From: an uncultured Clostridia bacterium
Lineage (GTDB): Bacteria > Bacillota > Clostridia > Christensenellales > UBA1242
Assembly (NCBI GenBank): GCA_934754475.1
Contig: CAKVHV010000003.1
Span: forward strand, 62,001-126,000
Reading direction: 5' to 3'
Length of the DNA stretch: 64,000 nt
In this document: positions 35,382 through 44,935 of the stretch, in pieces
How the letters are laid out: each line of letters opens with the position of its first letter
How positions within the stretch are numbered: position 1 is the stretch's first letter
Made by a program: the position numbers and the translations under genes
The notes under the pieces: model-generated
What the model saw: only the letters and a program-made list of their open reading frames with translations
Told to the model about the DNA's origin: nothing
The model's database searches: none

Positions 35382-36740
35382 ATGGAAAATTTAAGTAAAA
35401 ATATTGTAGCAATATCCACACCTATTGGGAATGGTGGAATTTCAATAATTAGAATGAGCGGAAATAATGTTTTGAGTATTGCCGAAAAGGTTTTTTTTGC
35501 TCACACAAAAGTTAGGGACTTTGAGCCTAGAAAATTATATCTAGGGGCTTTTAAATATAGAGACATCGAAGACAAATGTATGTGTGTTTATTTCAAAGCA
35601 CCTTTTTCGTACACTGGTGAAGATTTAATTGAATTTCAATGTCATGGCGGAATGATGCTTACTCAAAAGATTTTTGAGAGTCTTTGTCAAGTTGGATGTG
35701 TTCCAGCGGGCAAGGGGGAGTTTTCAAAACTCGCTTTCCTAAATGGCAAAATTAGTCTTGACGAAGCCGAAGGAATAATTGACATGATTAATGCCGAAAG
35801 CGAAAGTGAACTCAAAGCGGGCTATACTCTTATGCAAGGGGATTTGAAAGCCAAAGTTGAAACCATGCAAGACAAGTTAACCGAACTACTCGCAAAGATT
35901 GAAGTAACTTTAGATTATCCCGAAGAAGATTTGGAAGAAGAAACTTACAAGAGTATTTTGGATAGTCTAAATAAATTCAAACAAGAAATTTTGGAGCTTC
36001 TCAAAACTGCCGACTTTGGACGTGCTATCAAGGACGGAACAAAGATATTAATTTATGGCAGAACCAATGCTGGAAAATCAAGTTTGCTAAATAGTCTACT
36101 TTGTTATAATCGTGCAATCGTAACCGACATTCAAGGCACAACTAGAGACACAATTGAAGAGACATTTTTGTACAAAGGTTTTAAGTTTATTTTAATAGAC
36201 ACCGCAGGCATTAGAAAGGCGGATAATCTTGTCGAAGAAATAGGAATAAATCGTAGTAAAGGCATGCTAAAATCGGCGGATATTGTACTATTTGTTATTG
36301 ATGGTTCGAAAGAGATTACAAGCGACGATTTGGCAATTGCTAACTCATTACGTGACAAAAACTGTTTACTTTGTGTCAATAAGTCAGATTTAAAACAAAT
36401 CGCTGATACAAGCAAATTAGGTATAAATGATGTGATTAATATATCATGTGAGAGTGGCAAAAATATAGATACTCTTAAGGAAAAATTATATCAATTTGTA
36501 ACAAGCAAAAATATAAATAACAATGCAACAATTATTACAAATTCAAGACATATTAATGCCTTGAAAGAAGCATTGAAAAACATAAATAATGCAACACAAG
36601 CGATTGATAATATGATTGATTTGAGTCTTGTTTCAATCGACATCAAAAATGCATGGTTATCTCTTGGAGACATAACCGGAAACTCAGATAACGAAAAAAT
36701 AATTGATGATATATTCAGCAAATTTTGTGTTGGTAAATAA
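35382..36740 (+). CDS. mnmE: tRNA modification GTPase MnmE
   Basis: With MnmG it installs the carboxymethylaminomethyl group on U34 of several tRNAs. Start chosen at ATG 35382 (MENLSKNIVAISTPIGNGGISIIRMSG matches family N-termini); 452 residues. The folate-binding N-domain is followed by a helical region and the inserted G domain: GRTNAGKSSLLN (P-loop), TTRDT, DTAGIRKA and NKSD. It ends in the required Cys motif FCVGK. The -10 hexamer TATAAT at 35370-35375 ends six bases before the ATG and there is no ribosome site, so a leaderless message is possible. Confidence 0.95.
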   Translation: MENLSKNIVAISTPIGNGGISIIRMSGNNVLSIAEKVFFAHTKVRDFEPRKLYLGAFKYRDIEDKCMCVYFKAPFSYTGEDLIEFQCHGGMMLTQKIFESLCQVGCVPAGKGEFSKLAFLNGKISLDEAEGIIDMINAESESELKAGYTLMQGDLKAKVETMQDKLTELLAKIEVTLDYPEEDLEEETYKSILDSLNKFKQEILELLKTADFGRAIKDGTKILIYGRTNAGKSSLLNSLLCYNRAIVTDIQGTTRDTIEETFLYKGFKFILIDTAGIRKADNLVEEIGINRSKGMLKSADIVLFVIDGSKEITSDDLAIANSLRDKNCLLCVNKSDLKQIADTSKLGINDVINISCESGKNIDTLKEKLYQFVTSKNINNNATIITNSRHINALKEALKNINNATQAIDNMIDLSLVSIDIKNAWLSLGDITGNSDNEKIIDDIFSKFCVGK

Positions 36741-36842
36741 AACTAAATTTAATGTTAATTTATTAAATTCGGTGTTAAAAATAAAAATTAAATTTAATAC
36801 TAATTTAGCAAAATTTGTACTAAAAAAATAAGGATAAAATAT

Positions 36843-38705
36843 ATGGATAATAATTATGATGTAATAGTGGTAGGCTCGGGTCATGCTGGATGCGAAAGCG
36901 CTCTTGCTTGTGCTAGGATGGGGCAAAAAACTTTGCTTCTTACTCTCAACCTAGACAGTATTGGATTTCTTGCTTGTAATCCAAGTATTGGCGGAACTGC
37001 CAAAGGTCACTTGGTATGCGAAATTGATGCACTAGGCGGTCAAATGGGAATCAATGCGGACAGAGCCACAATTCAAAGACGTATGCTCAATAGTTCAAAA
37101 GGTTATGCTGTTCAGTCACTTAGAGTTCAAGCGGACAAAAACAAATATCACACACTTCTTAAACAAACAATTGAGAACCAAGAGAATTTGTATTTACGTC
37201 AAGGTGAAGCAAGTGAAATTTTGACTAAAGATAATGTTGTTATTGGTTTGAAAACCATGCAAGGGGAAACATACAACTGCAAAGCGATAATAATTTGCTC
37301 GGGCGTTTATCTTAAGAGTAAAATTATTATTGGAAAGTACACAAAAGATGTAGGGCCAAATGGTTTTGCTAATTCAAATTGTCTTAGTGATAGTCTTACT
37401 AAACTTGGTTTTAAACTTAGAAGATTTAAGACTGGCACACCTGTTAGAATTGATGGAAAAACCATAGACTATTCCAAACTCGAAGTTCAAAAAGGCGAAG
37501 ACAATATTCAAACTTTTTCAACAATGACTAGCGAAAAACCACGAAATGTAGCCGATTGTTACTTAACTTATACAAACTTAGACACTCACAAATTAATTCT
37601 TGATAATCTAAACTTAGCACCTATGTACAATGGAGACATCAAGGGAACTGGACCTAGATATTGTCCAAGTATTGAAAGCAAAGTAGTCAAATTTGCCGAC
37701 AAGGAAAGACACCAATTATTCCTAGAGCCGGAAGGGATGGATACAGACGAAGTTTATTTGCAAGGTTTTAGTACTAGCATGCCGGTTGAATTACAATGGA
37801 AAATGGTTAATTCACTCAAAGGACTCGAAAATGCCTTTATAATGCGTGATGCTTATGCAATCGAATACGACTGTATTGATGCAACAACTCTATATCCAAC
37901 CTTGGAAAGCAAAAGTATAAACGGTCTATATTTCGCCGGTCAGATTAATGGAACAAGCGGATACGAAGAAGCGGGCGCACAAGGTATTGTTGCAGGAATT
38001 AATGCTAGTTTAAAACTGCAAAACAAAGAGCCAATGATACTCAAACGTAGCGAAAGTTATATTGGAGTTTTAATTGATGATTTGGTTACAAAACCAACCC
38101 AAGAACCATACAGAATGATGACGAGTAGGGCAGAATACAGACTTACTTTAAGACAAGATAATGCAGACCTAAGACTAACAGAAATTGGCAGAAAGGTAGG
38201 ACTTGTTGACAATAAACGTTATGATATTTACAAAAAACACCTAGAAGAAATAAAAGAACTTGATGAAATTTTAAACAAAAGTTACAAGCCAAAAGAGATA
38301 GAAGAGTTATTTAATTCTCATAATGAAACCTTAAGCAAAACTAGTGGATTAACACTCAAAGATATGCTTAGACGTTCAAATTTAACTGCTGAAATAATAC
38401 AAGATTTTGCGAGTGATATACTTGGAAAATATGATATAAGAGCTATCAAAGAATGGGAAATAAACCTTAAGTACGAAGGGTATTTAAAACGTCAAGAAAT
38501 TCAAATCAACCAAGCAAAAAAGTTGGAAGAAAAAGACCTTCCAAACGATTTGGATTACAACCAAATAAAAGGCTTAAGAATTGAAGCAAGACAAAAATTA
38601 AACGAAATAAAGCCATTAACTCTAGCGCAAGCATCCAGAATAAGTGGTGTAAGTCCCGCTGATATATCAGTTTTAACGATTTATCTCAAAACAAAACATA
38701 TATAA
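36843..38705 (+). CDS. mnmG: tRNA uridine-5-carboxymethylaminomethyl modification enzyme MnmG
   Basis: FAD-dependent partner of MnmE (GidA). 620 residues: FAD site VVGSGHAGCESALA (about 9-22), GFLACNPSIGGTAKGHL (about 42-58), GTGPRYCPSIESKV (about 264-277), the second FAD segment GLYFAGQINGTSGYEEA (about 360-376) and the helical C-terminal domain that contacts MnmE and tRNA. An AAGGA site precedes the ATG. Located 102 bases downstream of mnmE and upstream of the parS block. Confidence 0.97.
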   Translation: MDNNYDVIVVGSGHAGCESALACARMGQKTLLLTLNLDSIGFLACNPSIGGTAKGHLVCEIDALGGQMGINADRATIQRRMLNSSKGYAVQSLRVQADKNKYHTLLKQTIENQENLYLRQGEASEILTKDNVVIGLKTMQGETYNCKAIIICSGVYLKSKIIIGKYTKDVGPNGFANSNCLSDSLTKLGFKLRRFKTGTPVRIDGKTIDYSKLEVQKGEDNIQTFSTMTSEKPRNVADCYLTYTNLDTHKLILDNLNLAPMYNGDIKGTGPRYCPSIESKVVKFADKERHQLFLEPEGMDTDEVYLQGFSTSMPVELQWKMVNSLKGLENAFIMRDAYAIEYDCIDATTLYPTLESKSINGLYFAGQINGTSGYEEAGAQGIVAGINASLKLQNKEPMILKRSESYIGVLIDDLVTKPTQEPYRMMTSRAEYRLTLRQDNADLRLTEIGRKVGLVDNKRYDIYKKHLEEIKELDEILNKSYKPKEIEELFNSHNETLSKTSGLTLKDMLRRSNLTAEIIQDFASDILGKYDIRAIKEWEINLKYEGYLKRQEIQINQAKKLEEKDLPNDLDYNQIKGLRIEARQKLNEIKPLTLAQASRISGVSPADISVLTIYLKTKHI

Positions 38706-38708
38706 AAC

Positions 38709-38768
38709 AAAAACACATTAACAAAAAATCTCTAAAATGGACGATTTACAATGTTAATGTGTTTTTTA
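38709..38768 (+). terminator. mnmG terminator
   Basis: Arms AAAACACATTAAC/GTTAATGTGTTTT around a 30-base loop, then T-run. It separates mnmG from the non-coding parS block. Confidence 0.65.
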
Positions 38769-39015
38769 TGTAATATTTAAGTATTTTATATATTTGGTGT
38801 TTTATATATTGAATTAATAAAATGATATGGTTTTAAATATCATTATTTTTTTGAGTACTTGTATTCATATTAATTATATATTAAATAATGTATATTGAAT
38901 ATCGTATATAAATATATACATATGTTTTATATTATATTTATGGTATTATATTATATATATAGTATTATATTATATATATTAAATTTATTATAATTTAGGC
39001 TTTTTTAAATTTAAT

Positions 39016-39031
39016 TGTTTCACGTGAAACA
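39016..39031. promoter_or_regulatory. parS: parS site 1
   Basis: Perfect TGTTTCACGTGAAACA, the consensus ParB (Spo0J) binding palindrome. Confidence 0.97.
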
Positions 39032-39122
39032 TTTTATATTTAATTTAATTATCATAATTAGCAAACATTTTTAATTATGAAATTATAAATTAATAAATTA
39101 ATAAATATTTAATTAGTATCAT

Positions 39123-39138
39123 TGTTTCACGTGAAACA
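39123..39138. promoter_or_regulatory. parS: parS site 2
   Basis: Perfect 16-base parS palindrome, 107 bases after site 1 (start to start). Confidence 0.97.
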
Positions 39139-39206
39139 ATTTTTTAATCAAATATTAGATTATAGATTAATATTAGAAATTTAAATATAATTTATTCACG
39201 ACAAAA

Positions 39207-39222
39207 TGTTTCACGTGAAACA
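39207..39222. promoter_or_regulatory. parS: parS site 3
   Basis: Perfect parS palindrome, 84 bases after site 2. Confidence 0.97.
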
Positions 39223-39326
39223 TTTTATTTTCGCAATGTAAACATATATGCTAAAGGTTTATTGTCTATAATCTAAATATATTTATCCTAAACATATTTA
39301 CTAAGCATAAAGTCGAACGTCGCAAT

Positions 39327-39342
39327 TGTTTCACGTGAAACA
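39327..39342. promoter_or_regulatory. parS: parS site 4
   Basis: Perfect parS palindrome, 120 bases after site 3; flanking CAAT/ATTG extends the symmetry. Confidence 0.97.
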
Positions 39343-39536
39343 ATTAAATATGGTTTTAAGCAAATTTTAGTTATTTTGTTTAATAAATTCTTAAACAAAA
39401 CAACATATTACTTTATTGAATGCGATTTATTTAGAATAAAATAATTGCTTTAATACTTAAATTAACAAAATAATCAGTCGCCGAACTTACTTATTTAATT
39501 TGACTTCAGTCGAAATAATTATACAACTTGGATAAT

Positions 39537-39552
39537 TGTTTCACGTGAAACA
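39537..39552. promoter_or_regulatory. parS: parS site 5
   Basis: Perfect parS palindrome, 210 bases after site 4, with the symmetry extended by flanking AAT/ATT. Confidence 0.97.
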
Positions 39553-39802
39553 ATTATATTGCTAATTGTATTTTATTTACCATTATTTAATATATCTGAA
39601 TATACTAATAAATTAACACATCAAATATACCAATTGTTTAATACAATTGAAATTTATTGTTAATTTCATTATATTGCCTTTAATATGTATTTTTTAAATA
39701 CTATGGGTTTTATTAAAAAAAATTATTTAATTAAAAAGGTAGAAATTAATTAAAACAAATATTATATGTATATTTGAAATATATTTTATTTTTTAATATA
39801 AT

Positions 39803-39818
39803 TGTTTCACGTGAAACA
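39803..39818. promoter_or_regulatory. parS: parS site 6
   Basis: Perfect parS palindrome, 266 bases after site 5. Confidence 0.97.
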
Positions 39819-39976
39819 TTATTTTATCAGATAATAATTAGATATTTATCTAATACACTAATATAATCAAAAATAATTGTTAAATAAATAATTATCTCAC
39901 TAAATTAATATAATATTTAAATACCACAATAATTTTATATTTACATAACATTTTATATTTACAAACTGATTGCAAT

Positions 39977-39992
39977 TGTTTCACGTGAAACA
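39977..39992. promoter_or_regulatory. parS: parS site 7
   Basis: Perfect parS palindrome within a larger CAATTG...CAATTG symmetry. Confidence 0.97.
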
Positions 39993-40316
39993 ATTGTTTT
40001 TTTATTAGTCTAATATTTTTACACTATTATGTATTTATTTAATTAAATATTTTATAAATCATTTAATAATCAGCAAATGCATTACTTATTTATATAATAA
40101 TGCAACTTTTTTAAATCATTATTAAAATATAGTTAAATATTTATTAAAATTTAATATTAATTTACAAATTATCAATTATTTATAATTTAATATTGGTTAT
40201 TAATTATTATTAATTCATATATTAGTTTTATTTTACAAATTATTATTTATTTTTAAATTAGAAATTGATTTACATATCCATATTAGAAATACAAAAAAGT
40301 TATAGTTATTTTCAAT

Positions 40317-40332
40317 TGTTTCACATGAAACA
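40317..40332. promoter_or_regulatory. parS-like site 8 (degenerate)
   Basis: TGTTTCACATGAAACA: one change (G to A) in the central CGTG. Weak or decayed ParB site. Confidence 0.7.
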
Positions 40333-40582
40333 ATTTATAATTAAAATAATAAAATGCAATTATTAAAAACACATTGTATTGTAATTATTAAGATTTACAA
40401 CATAAATAATAAAAAATATAATCAAATTTTAAATAAAAGTTTAAATTTGCATAAAATTCAATTAAAAATTACATAATTTTAAAAAATACTTAGATTAAAA
40501 TAGTTTTAAATAAAAAAAGTCTATGTTATAATGAAATTACAAATCACATATTTAAACTTAAAAAAATAATTAAAGGAAATAT

Positions 40583-41296
40583 ATGAATTTTAAGGAAAAA
40601 CTTAAAAATATTACACAAAATTATGAATTAAATCTAAATAATACACAAATTGATTTATTTGAAAAATATTATAACGATTTAATCGAAACAAACAAAATTC
40701 ATAATTTAACCACAATAACCGAAGAAAATGATGTAATTTTTAAACATTTTTTAGATTCTATCTTGCCAATCGAATTATTTAAAGACAATTCAAAAATTAT
40801 TGATATTGGATGTGGGGCTGGTTTTCCTAGTATTCCACTCAAAATAATTAATAATTCACTAAGTATTACTGCAATAGATAGTGTGGGCAAAAAAATTGAT
40901 TTTGTTGAATCTGAAGCAAAAAGACTAGGAATTTCATCAAATTTTACTGCAATCCATACAAGAATCGAAGACTTAGCCAAAAATACAGCATTTAGAGAAC
41001 AATTCGATTTCGTAATTTCACGTGCTTTAGCAAAAATCAGAACAAATCTTGAGTATTCTGCACCATTTTTGAAACAAAATGGGCTAATAATATGCTACAA
41101 AGGTAGCAATTATCTCGAAGAACTAAGCGAAAGTGAAAACGCACTTAAAGAATTAAATTGCGAAGTTGTAGATACAAAAGAATATTATATCTCGGAAATT
41201 GACGCAAAAAGATATATAATTATTATTAAAAAAGTTGGAAAGACTCCAAACAAATATCCACGTAGTGGAAACAAACCAAGATTAAGTCCACTTTGA
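40583..41296 (+). CDS. rsmG: 16S rRNA (guanine-527-N7) methyltransferase RsmG
   Basis: SAM-dependent methyltransferase acting on G527 of 16S rRNA (GidB). 237 residues, preceded by AAAGGA. The SAM-binding motif IIDIGCGAGFPSIPLKI lies near residues 70-86, and VISRALAKI near 150 matches the family. The tail PRSGNKPRLSPL is the usual basic end (P-R-x-G-x-P). It is the first gene right of the parS block and is followed 100 bases later by parA. Confidence 0.95.
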   Translation: MNFKEKLKNITQNYELNLNNTQIDLFEKYYNDLIETNKIHNLTTITEENDVIFKHFLDSILPIELFKDNSKIIDIGCGAGFPSIPLKIINNSLSITAIDSVGKKIDFVESEAKRLGISSNFTAIHTRIEDLAKNTAFREQFDFVISRALAKIRTNLEYSAPFLKQNGLIICYKGSNYLEELSESENALKELNCEVVDTKEYYISEIDAKRYIIIIKKVGKTPNKYPRSGNKPRLSPL

Positions 41297-41396
41297 AATA
41301 TTAATATATATAAATATAGTTAAAATCACTTAAAAACAATAAAAATACCTAAAAAATAGATAAAAATACTAAAAATTAATAAATAGGGGGATAAAA

Positions 41397-42164
41397 ATGG
41401 GTAAAATTGTAGCATTTTTAAATCAAAAAGGCGGGGTAGGAAAAACTACAACGTGTGTAAACATGGCTGGGTATCTAGCACAGATGGGCAAAAAAGTATT
41501 GTTACTGGATATAGACCCACAAGGCAATGCTAGTAGCAATTTAGGAATCGAAAAAGATAGCAAGCCAAAAACAATATATAATGTTATTGTAGACGATAAT
41601 ACAATTGACGAAGTTATTCAAAAGACAAAACTTGAAAATTTGGACATAATTCCTTCAGATGTTGACTTAGCGGGTGCAGAAATTGAGTTGGTTCAGATGA
41701 ACAATAGAGAAAAAGTAGTAAGAAATATACTCAAAAAAGTCGTAAGTTCGTATGATTATATATGTATTGACTGTCCACCATCACTAGGACTTATTACTGT
41801 TAATGCTCTGACCGCTTGTGATAGTGTACTTATACCTATCCAATGTGAGTATTTCGCACTTGAAGGTCTAAGTCAACTTATGTATACCATCAAATTAGTC
41901 AAAAAACACCTTAACGAAAATATTGACGTCGAAGGTGTTGTACTTACTATGAAAGACAATCGTAGCAATCTAGGTCAATCTGTTGCTCAAGATATTACTA
42001 AATATTTTGGAAAAAAGGTATACAAAACTATTATTCCACGAAATATTAGACTTGCCGAAGCACCAAGTTTTGGTGAACCAATTTGTGTCTATGACCCTAA
42101 GTGTACAGGTGCAATTGCCTACAAGGCTTTGACCGATGAATTTTTGAAAAACAATGAAAAATAA
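41397..42164 (+). CDS. parA: Chromosome partitioning ATPase ParA (Soj)
   Basis: 255-residue ATPase that moves or regulates origins with ParB. The deviant Walker A motif NQKGGVGKTTT has both the signature Lys11 and Lys16; Walker A' DIDPQGNAS (about 40-48) and Walker B DYICIDCPPSLG (about 119-130) follow. It lacks the N-terminal HTH of plasmid ParA proteins and is thus the chromosomal Soj type. An AGGGGG site precedes it. In an operon with parB and probably recF. Confidence 0.97.
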   Translation: MGKIVAFLNQKGGVGKTTTCVNMAGYLAQMGKKVLLLDIDPQGNASSNLGIEKDSKPKTIYNVIVDDNTIDEVIQKTKLENLDIIPSDVDLAGAEIELVQMNNREKVVRNILKKVVSSYDYICIDCPPSLGLITVNALTACDSVLIPIQCEYFALEGLSQLMYTIKLVKKHLNENIDVEGVVLTMKDNRSNLGQSVAQDITKYFGKKVYKTIIPRNIRLAEAPSFGEPICVYDPKCTGAIAYKALTDEFLKNNEK

Positions 42165-42364
42165 TTAAACTTTAGTGAATTTAATGTAATTTTAAATAAT
42201 TATTATTTAATTTTTACTAATATTTCACCAAATTTAATGTAATTTATACTAAAATTTCACTAAAATTTACGTAATTTTTGCAAAAATTTCAAAAAGAAGT
42301 AAAATTAATTATCAATGGTTATATTTTTATAACTATCAATACAATAAAAAATAAGGAGAAAAAT

Positions 42365-43255
42365 ATGGCAAACAAAGGATTAGGAAGGGGACTTGGCTCA
42401 CTACTAGGAATACTAGACGAAGAGCAACCAGAAGTAAAAAAAGAAGAAATCAAAGCAAGGCTTGAAGGCGAAGAAGTTGTTGAATTGGATATGGGTAAAA
42501 TTGATGTAAACCCAAATCAGCCACGAAAGAATTTTGACCCAACTGCACTTAGTGAACTTGCGGTTAGTATCAAAACACATGGACTTATTCAACCAATTCT
42601 TGTAACACCACGTAATGGTAGATATTTAATTGTAGCTGGTGAAAGACGTTTTAGAGCATCAAAACTTGCCGAAAAAAAGACTATTAAAGCCATAATTAAG
42701 GATTTTGACGATAATCAAGTCAAAGAAATTGCTTTACTTGAAAACATCCAACGTCAAGATTTAAACCCAATCGAAACAGCACGTGCACTCAAAGAACTTG
42801 GTGACACTTATGGCTGGACTCAAGAAGCTTTGGCAGATAGACTAGGAAAGTCTAGGTCGGTTGTTGCAAACACTCTAAGACTACTTTCTCTTTGTCCCGA
42901 AGTTATTGATTTAATTGAAAAAGGAAAATTGTCCGCCGGTCATGCAAGGTCTTTGGTTGTGGTTACAAACCCAGAAGTTCAATTAAAACTTGCCGAACAA
43001 GTGATTAATAACAAATTAACCGTTAGAGACATGGAAAATGCTGTCAAAGAAGTAGACAAGACTTCTCGAAAAGTAGTAAAAACTCGCCCACAACTTAGCA
43101 TGGAAATGCAAGAATTTGTAGACATCATGGAACACAAGTTCTCTACCAAAATTAACGTCAAAGGAAACGACAAAAAGGGAAAAATCATCATAAATTACTA
43201 TAATCAAGACGATTTAAATAGAATTTATGATATAATTTCTACTATTCATAATTAA
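42365..43255 (+). CDS. parB: ParB/Spo0J partition protein
   Basis: CTP-dependent DNA clamp that loads at parS. Start chosen at ATG 42365 with AAGGAG (N-terminus MANKGLGRGLGSLLG, the ParA-stimulating segment); 296 residues. N-domain with CTP-binding box GERRFRASK (about 97-105) and ENIQRQDLNPIE (about 132-143). HTH parS reader WTQEALADRLGKSRSVVANTLRLL (in parts, about 157-180). C-terminal dimerisation domain. The perfect parS sites 2.0-3.4 kb upstream are its predicted targets. Confidence 0.97.
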   Translation: MANKGLGRGLGSLLGILDEEQPEVKKEEIKARLEGEEVVELDMGKIDVNPNQPRKNFDPTALSELAVSIKTHGLIQPILVTPRNGRYLIVAGERRFRASKLAEKKTIKAIIKDFDDNQVKEIALLENIQRQDLNPIETARALKELGDTYGWTQEALADRLGKSRSVVANTLRLLSLCPEVIDLIEKGKLSAGHARSLVVVTNPEVQLKLAEQVINNKLTVRDMENAVKEVDKTSRKVVKTRPQLSMEMQEFVDIMEHKFSTKINVKGNDKKGKIIINYYNQDDLNRIYDIISTIHN

Positions 43256-43288
43256 TAGTTATAAAAATATAACCATTTTAGGTATTAT

Positions 43289-44383
43289 ATGCAAATAAAT
43301 ACTTTGACACTTACAAACTTTAGAAATTACACCAATCAAAGTTTGAATTTGTCGCCAAATCTCAACGTAATAATTGGAAAAAACGCTCAAGGAAAGACCA
43401 ATCTTCTTGAGTCGGTTTTTCTTTGTGCGATAGGCAAAAGTCCAAGAACCACAAAGGACAAAGATTTGATAAAATGGGAAAGTACTTATGCCAAAATTTC
43501 TCTTGAAATAACCAAGAAAATAGGCAAAAATTCAATAGATTTATACTTGTTTACAAACCAAAACAAAGCCATAAAAATAGACAAAATTGGAATCAAAAAA
43601 ATAGGGCAACTACTGGGTACTTTTAATGCGATATATTTTTCGCCAGACGAACTAAAACTAATCAAAGATAGTCCAGACGAAAGACGAAGATTTATGGATA
43701 TTGACTTGAGTCAATTTGACAGGACTTACTTTTATAATCTCAATCATTACAATCAGGTCTTGCAACAGCGAAACAAACTACTCAAAAGCAGTGACGAAAA
43801 GACTCTCAAAGACACTCTTCCTATCTGGGATGAGCAATTGGCGGGTTATGGTGCAAGCATAATTATGTCAAGACTAAAATTAATCGAAAATTTAAAAGTT
43901 CATGCAAAAAAAATTCATAAATATCTAACAAGTGATGCCGAAGAATTGGAACTAAGTTATGTTGGATATGTAGCAGACACCGAAAGCCAATTAAAAGAAA
44001 TTCTTACAAAAAAATTAAGTGAGAGTTATGACAAAGACATACATTTGGGCTACACGACTGTTGGGCCACACAGAGACGACATAAAAATTTCTTCAAATGG
44101 TATTGACCTTAGGTCGTTTGGAAGTCAAGGCCAACAGCGAACAGCATCGCTTACACTCAAACTAGCCGAACTCGAAACTTTTTACACATTACTTGGTGAA
44201 TATCCGGTTTTACTTCTTGATGACGTACTTAGTGAACTCGACGAAAGCAGGCAAACCAAACTATTAAAATATATTTCAAAAGTACAAACATTATTAACAT
44301 GCACAGATTTTGAATTTAATGTACCACATACAAAGTTTTTTATAAACAATGGCAGTATTGAAAAAATTGAAAAAACCAATTAA
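43289..44383 (+). CDS. recF: DNA replication and repair protein RecF
   Basis: SMC-like ATPase that helps load RecA at gaps with RecO and RecR. 364 residues: Walker A VIIGKNAQGKTNLLES (about 28-43), signature FGSQGQQRTASL (about 273-284) and Walker B PVLLLDDVLSELDESR (about 306-321). Starts 33 bases after parB with only a weak ribosome site. recF is more often found between dnaN and gyrB; here it is attached to parAB instead. Confidence 0.96.
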   Translation: MQINTLTLTNFRNYTNQSLNLSPNLNVIIGKNAQGKTNLLESVFLCAIGKSPRTTKDKDLIKWESTYAKISLEITKKIGKNSIDLYLFTNQNKAIKIDKIGIKKIGQLLGTFNAIYFSPDELKLIKDSPDERRRFMDIDLSQFDRTYFYNLNHYNQVLQQRNKLLKSSDEKTLKDTLPIWDEQLAGYGASIIMSRLKLIENLKVHAKKIHKYLTSDAEELELSYVGYVADTESQLKEILTKKLSESYDKDIHLGYTTVGPHRDDIKISSNGIDLRSFGSQGQQRTASLTLKLAELETFYTLLGEYPVLLLDDVLSELDESRQTKLLKYISKVQTLLTCTDFEFNVPHTKFFINNGSIEKIEKTN

Positions 44384-44393
44384 AATAGCCACA

Positions 44394-44427
44394 AAACACA
44401 AGGTTGTTTCTTGTGTTTATTTTTTTG
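44394..44427 (+). terminator. recF terminator
   Basis: AAACACAAG/CTTGTGTTT stem with six-seven-base loop, then a T-run; ends the rsmG-parAB-recF stretch. Confidence 0.82.
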
Positions 44428-44500
44428 AAAAAGCATATGAAAGCACATATAAATTTTTATAAGAGATATTGTAATTTTAATTTAATAGTAAATTAATTTG

Positions 44501-44522
44501 CTAAAGTATCGGTTGAGTACTC
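44501..44522 (+). repeat. 22-base direct repeat, copy 1
   Basis: CTAAAGTATCGGTTGAGTAC followed by TC; differs at one position from copy 2 at 44895-44916. It ends in the palindrome GAGTACTC. Confidence 0.85.
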
Positions 44523-44605
44523 GAAAAAAATATTGCGTGGCGAGTTCCCATACAATATATTTTTTATTTATTAGATTTTTTTGTTTATTATTAGTAATGT
44601 TGATA

Positions 44606-44614
44606 TGTGGATAA
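44606..44614 (-). promoter_or_regulatory. DnaA box
   Basis: TGTGGATAA, the complement of the perfect box TTATCCACA. Confidence 0.65.
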
Positions 44615-44742
44615 CTTGAGTTTGACACAATATATAGATATGTATTTGACCAAATTTCGTTTGTCCTATCACTAGATATAGTGTTTGGCATTGTTAATAA
44701 CTTTGTGTACTTTATCACAATTTTGTACACATTCGATGTGAG

Positions 44743-44751
44743 TTATACACA
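44743..44751 (+). promoter_or_regulatory. DnaA box
   Basis: TTATACACA fits TTATNCACA. A one-mismatch copy TTGTACACA lies at 44723-44731. Confidence 0.55.
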
Positions 44752-44894
44752 AAACTAAAAATTGTTTGCAAAATTTGTCAGTTATAAAATTATAACTATA
44801 AAATATTTACTCAAAATTTTAATTTATTGCAAATTAAAAAATCTCGCAATAAAGCGAATTTTTTGAAATATTATTTATTGGTACATATGATTTA

Positions 44895-44916
44895 CTAAAG
44901 TATTGGTTGAGTACTC
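44895..44916 (+). repeat. 22-base direct repeat, copy 2
   Basis: Matches 44501-44522 in 21 of 22 positions; 394 bases separate the copies. Confidence 0.85.
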
Positions 44917-44935
44917 TAAATGTTTTATAAATGAC

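Larger units (their letters stand above)
38769..40582. other. Extremely A/T-rich non-coding centromere-like block with parS sites
   Basis: About 1.8 kb between mnmG and rsmG without any credible gene. Apart from eight parS-type palindromes it is almost entirely A and T, with TATATAT stretches at 38933-38981. Only one near-match to a DnaA box was seen (TTATTCACG, 39192-39200). The position beside parA/parB and the A/T content fit an origin-proximal partition locus. Confidence 0.85.

Noticed and set aside
39016..40332. Possible CRISPR array because of regularly recurring palindromes
   Set aside because: The repeat is the 16-base ParB site, spacings vary from 84 to 340 bases, and no cas genes are present.
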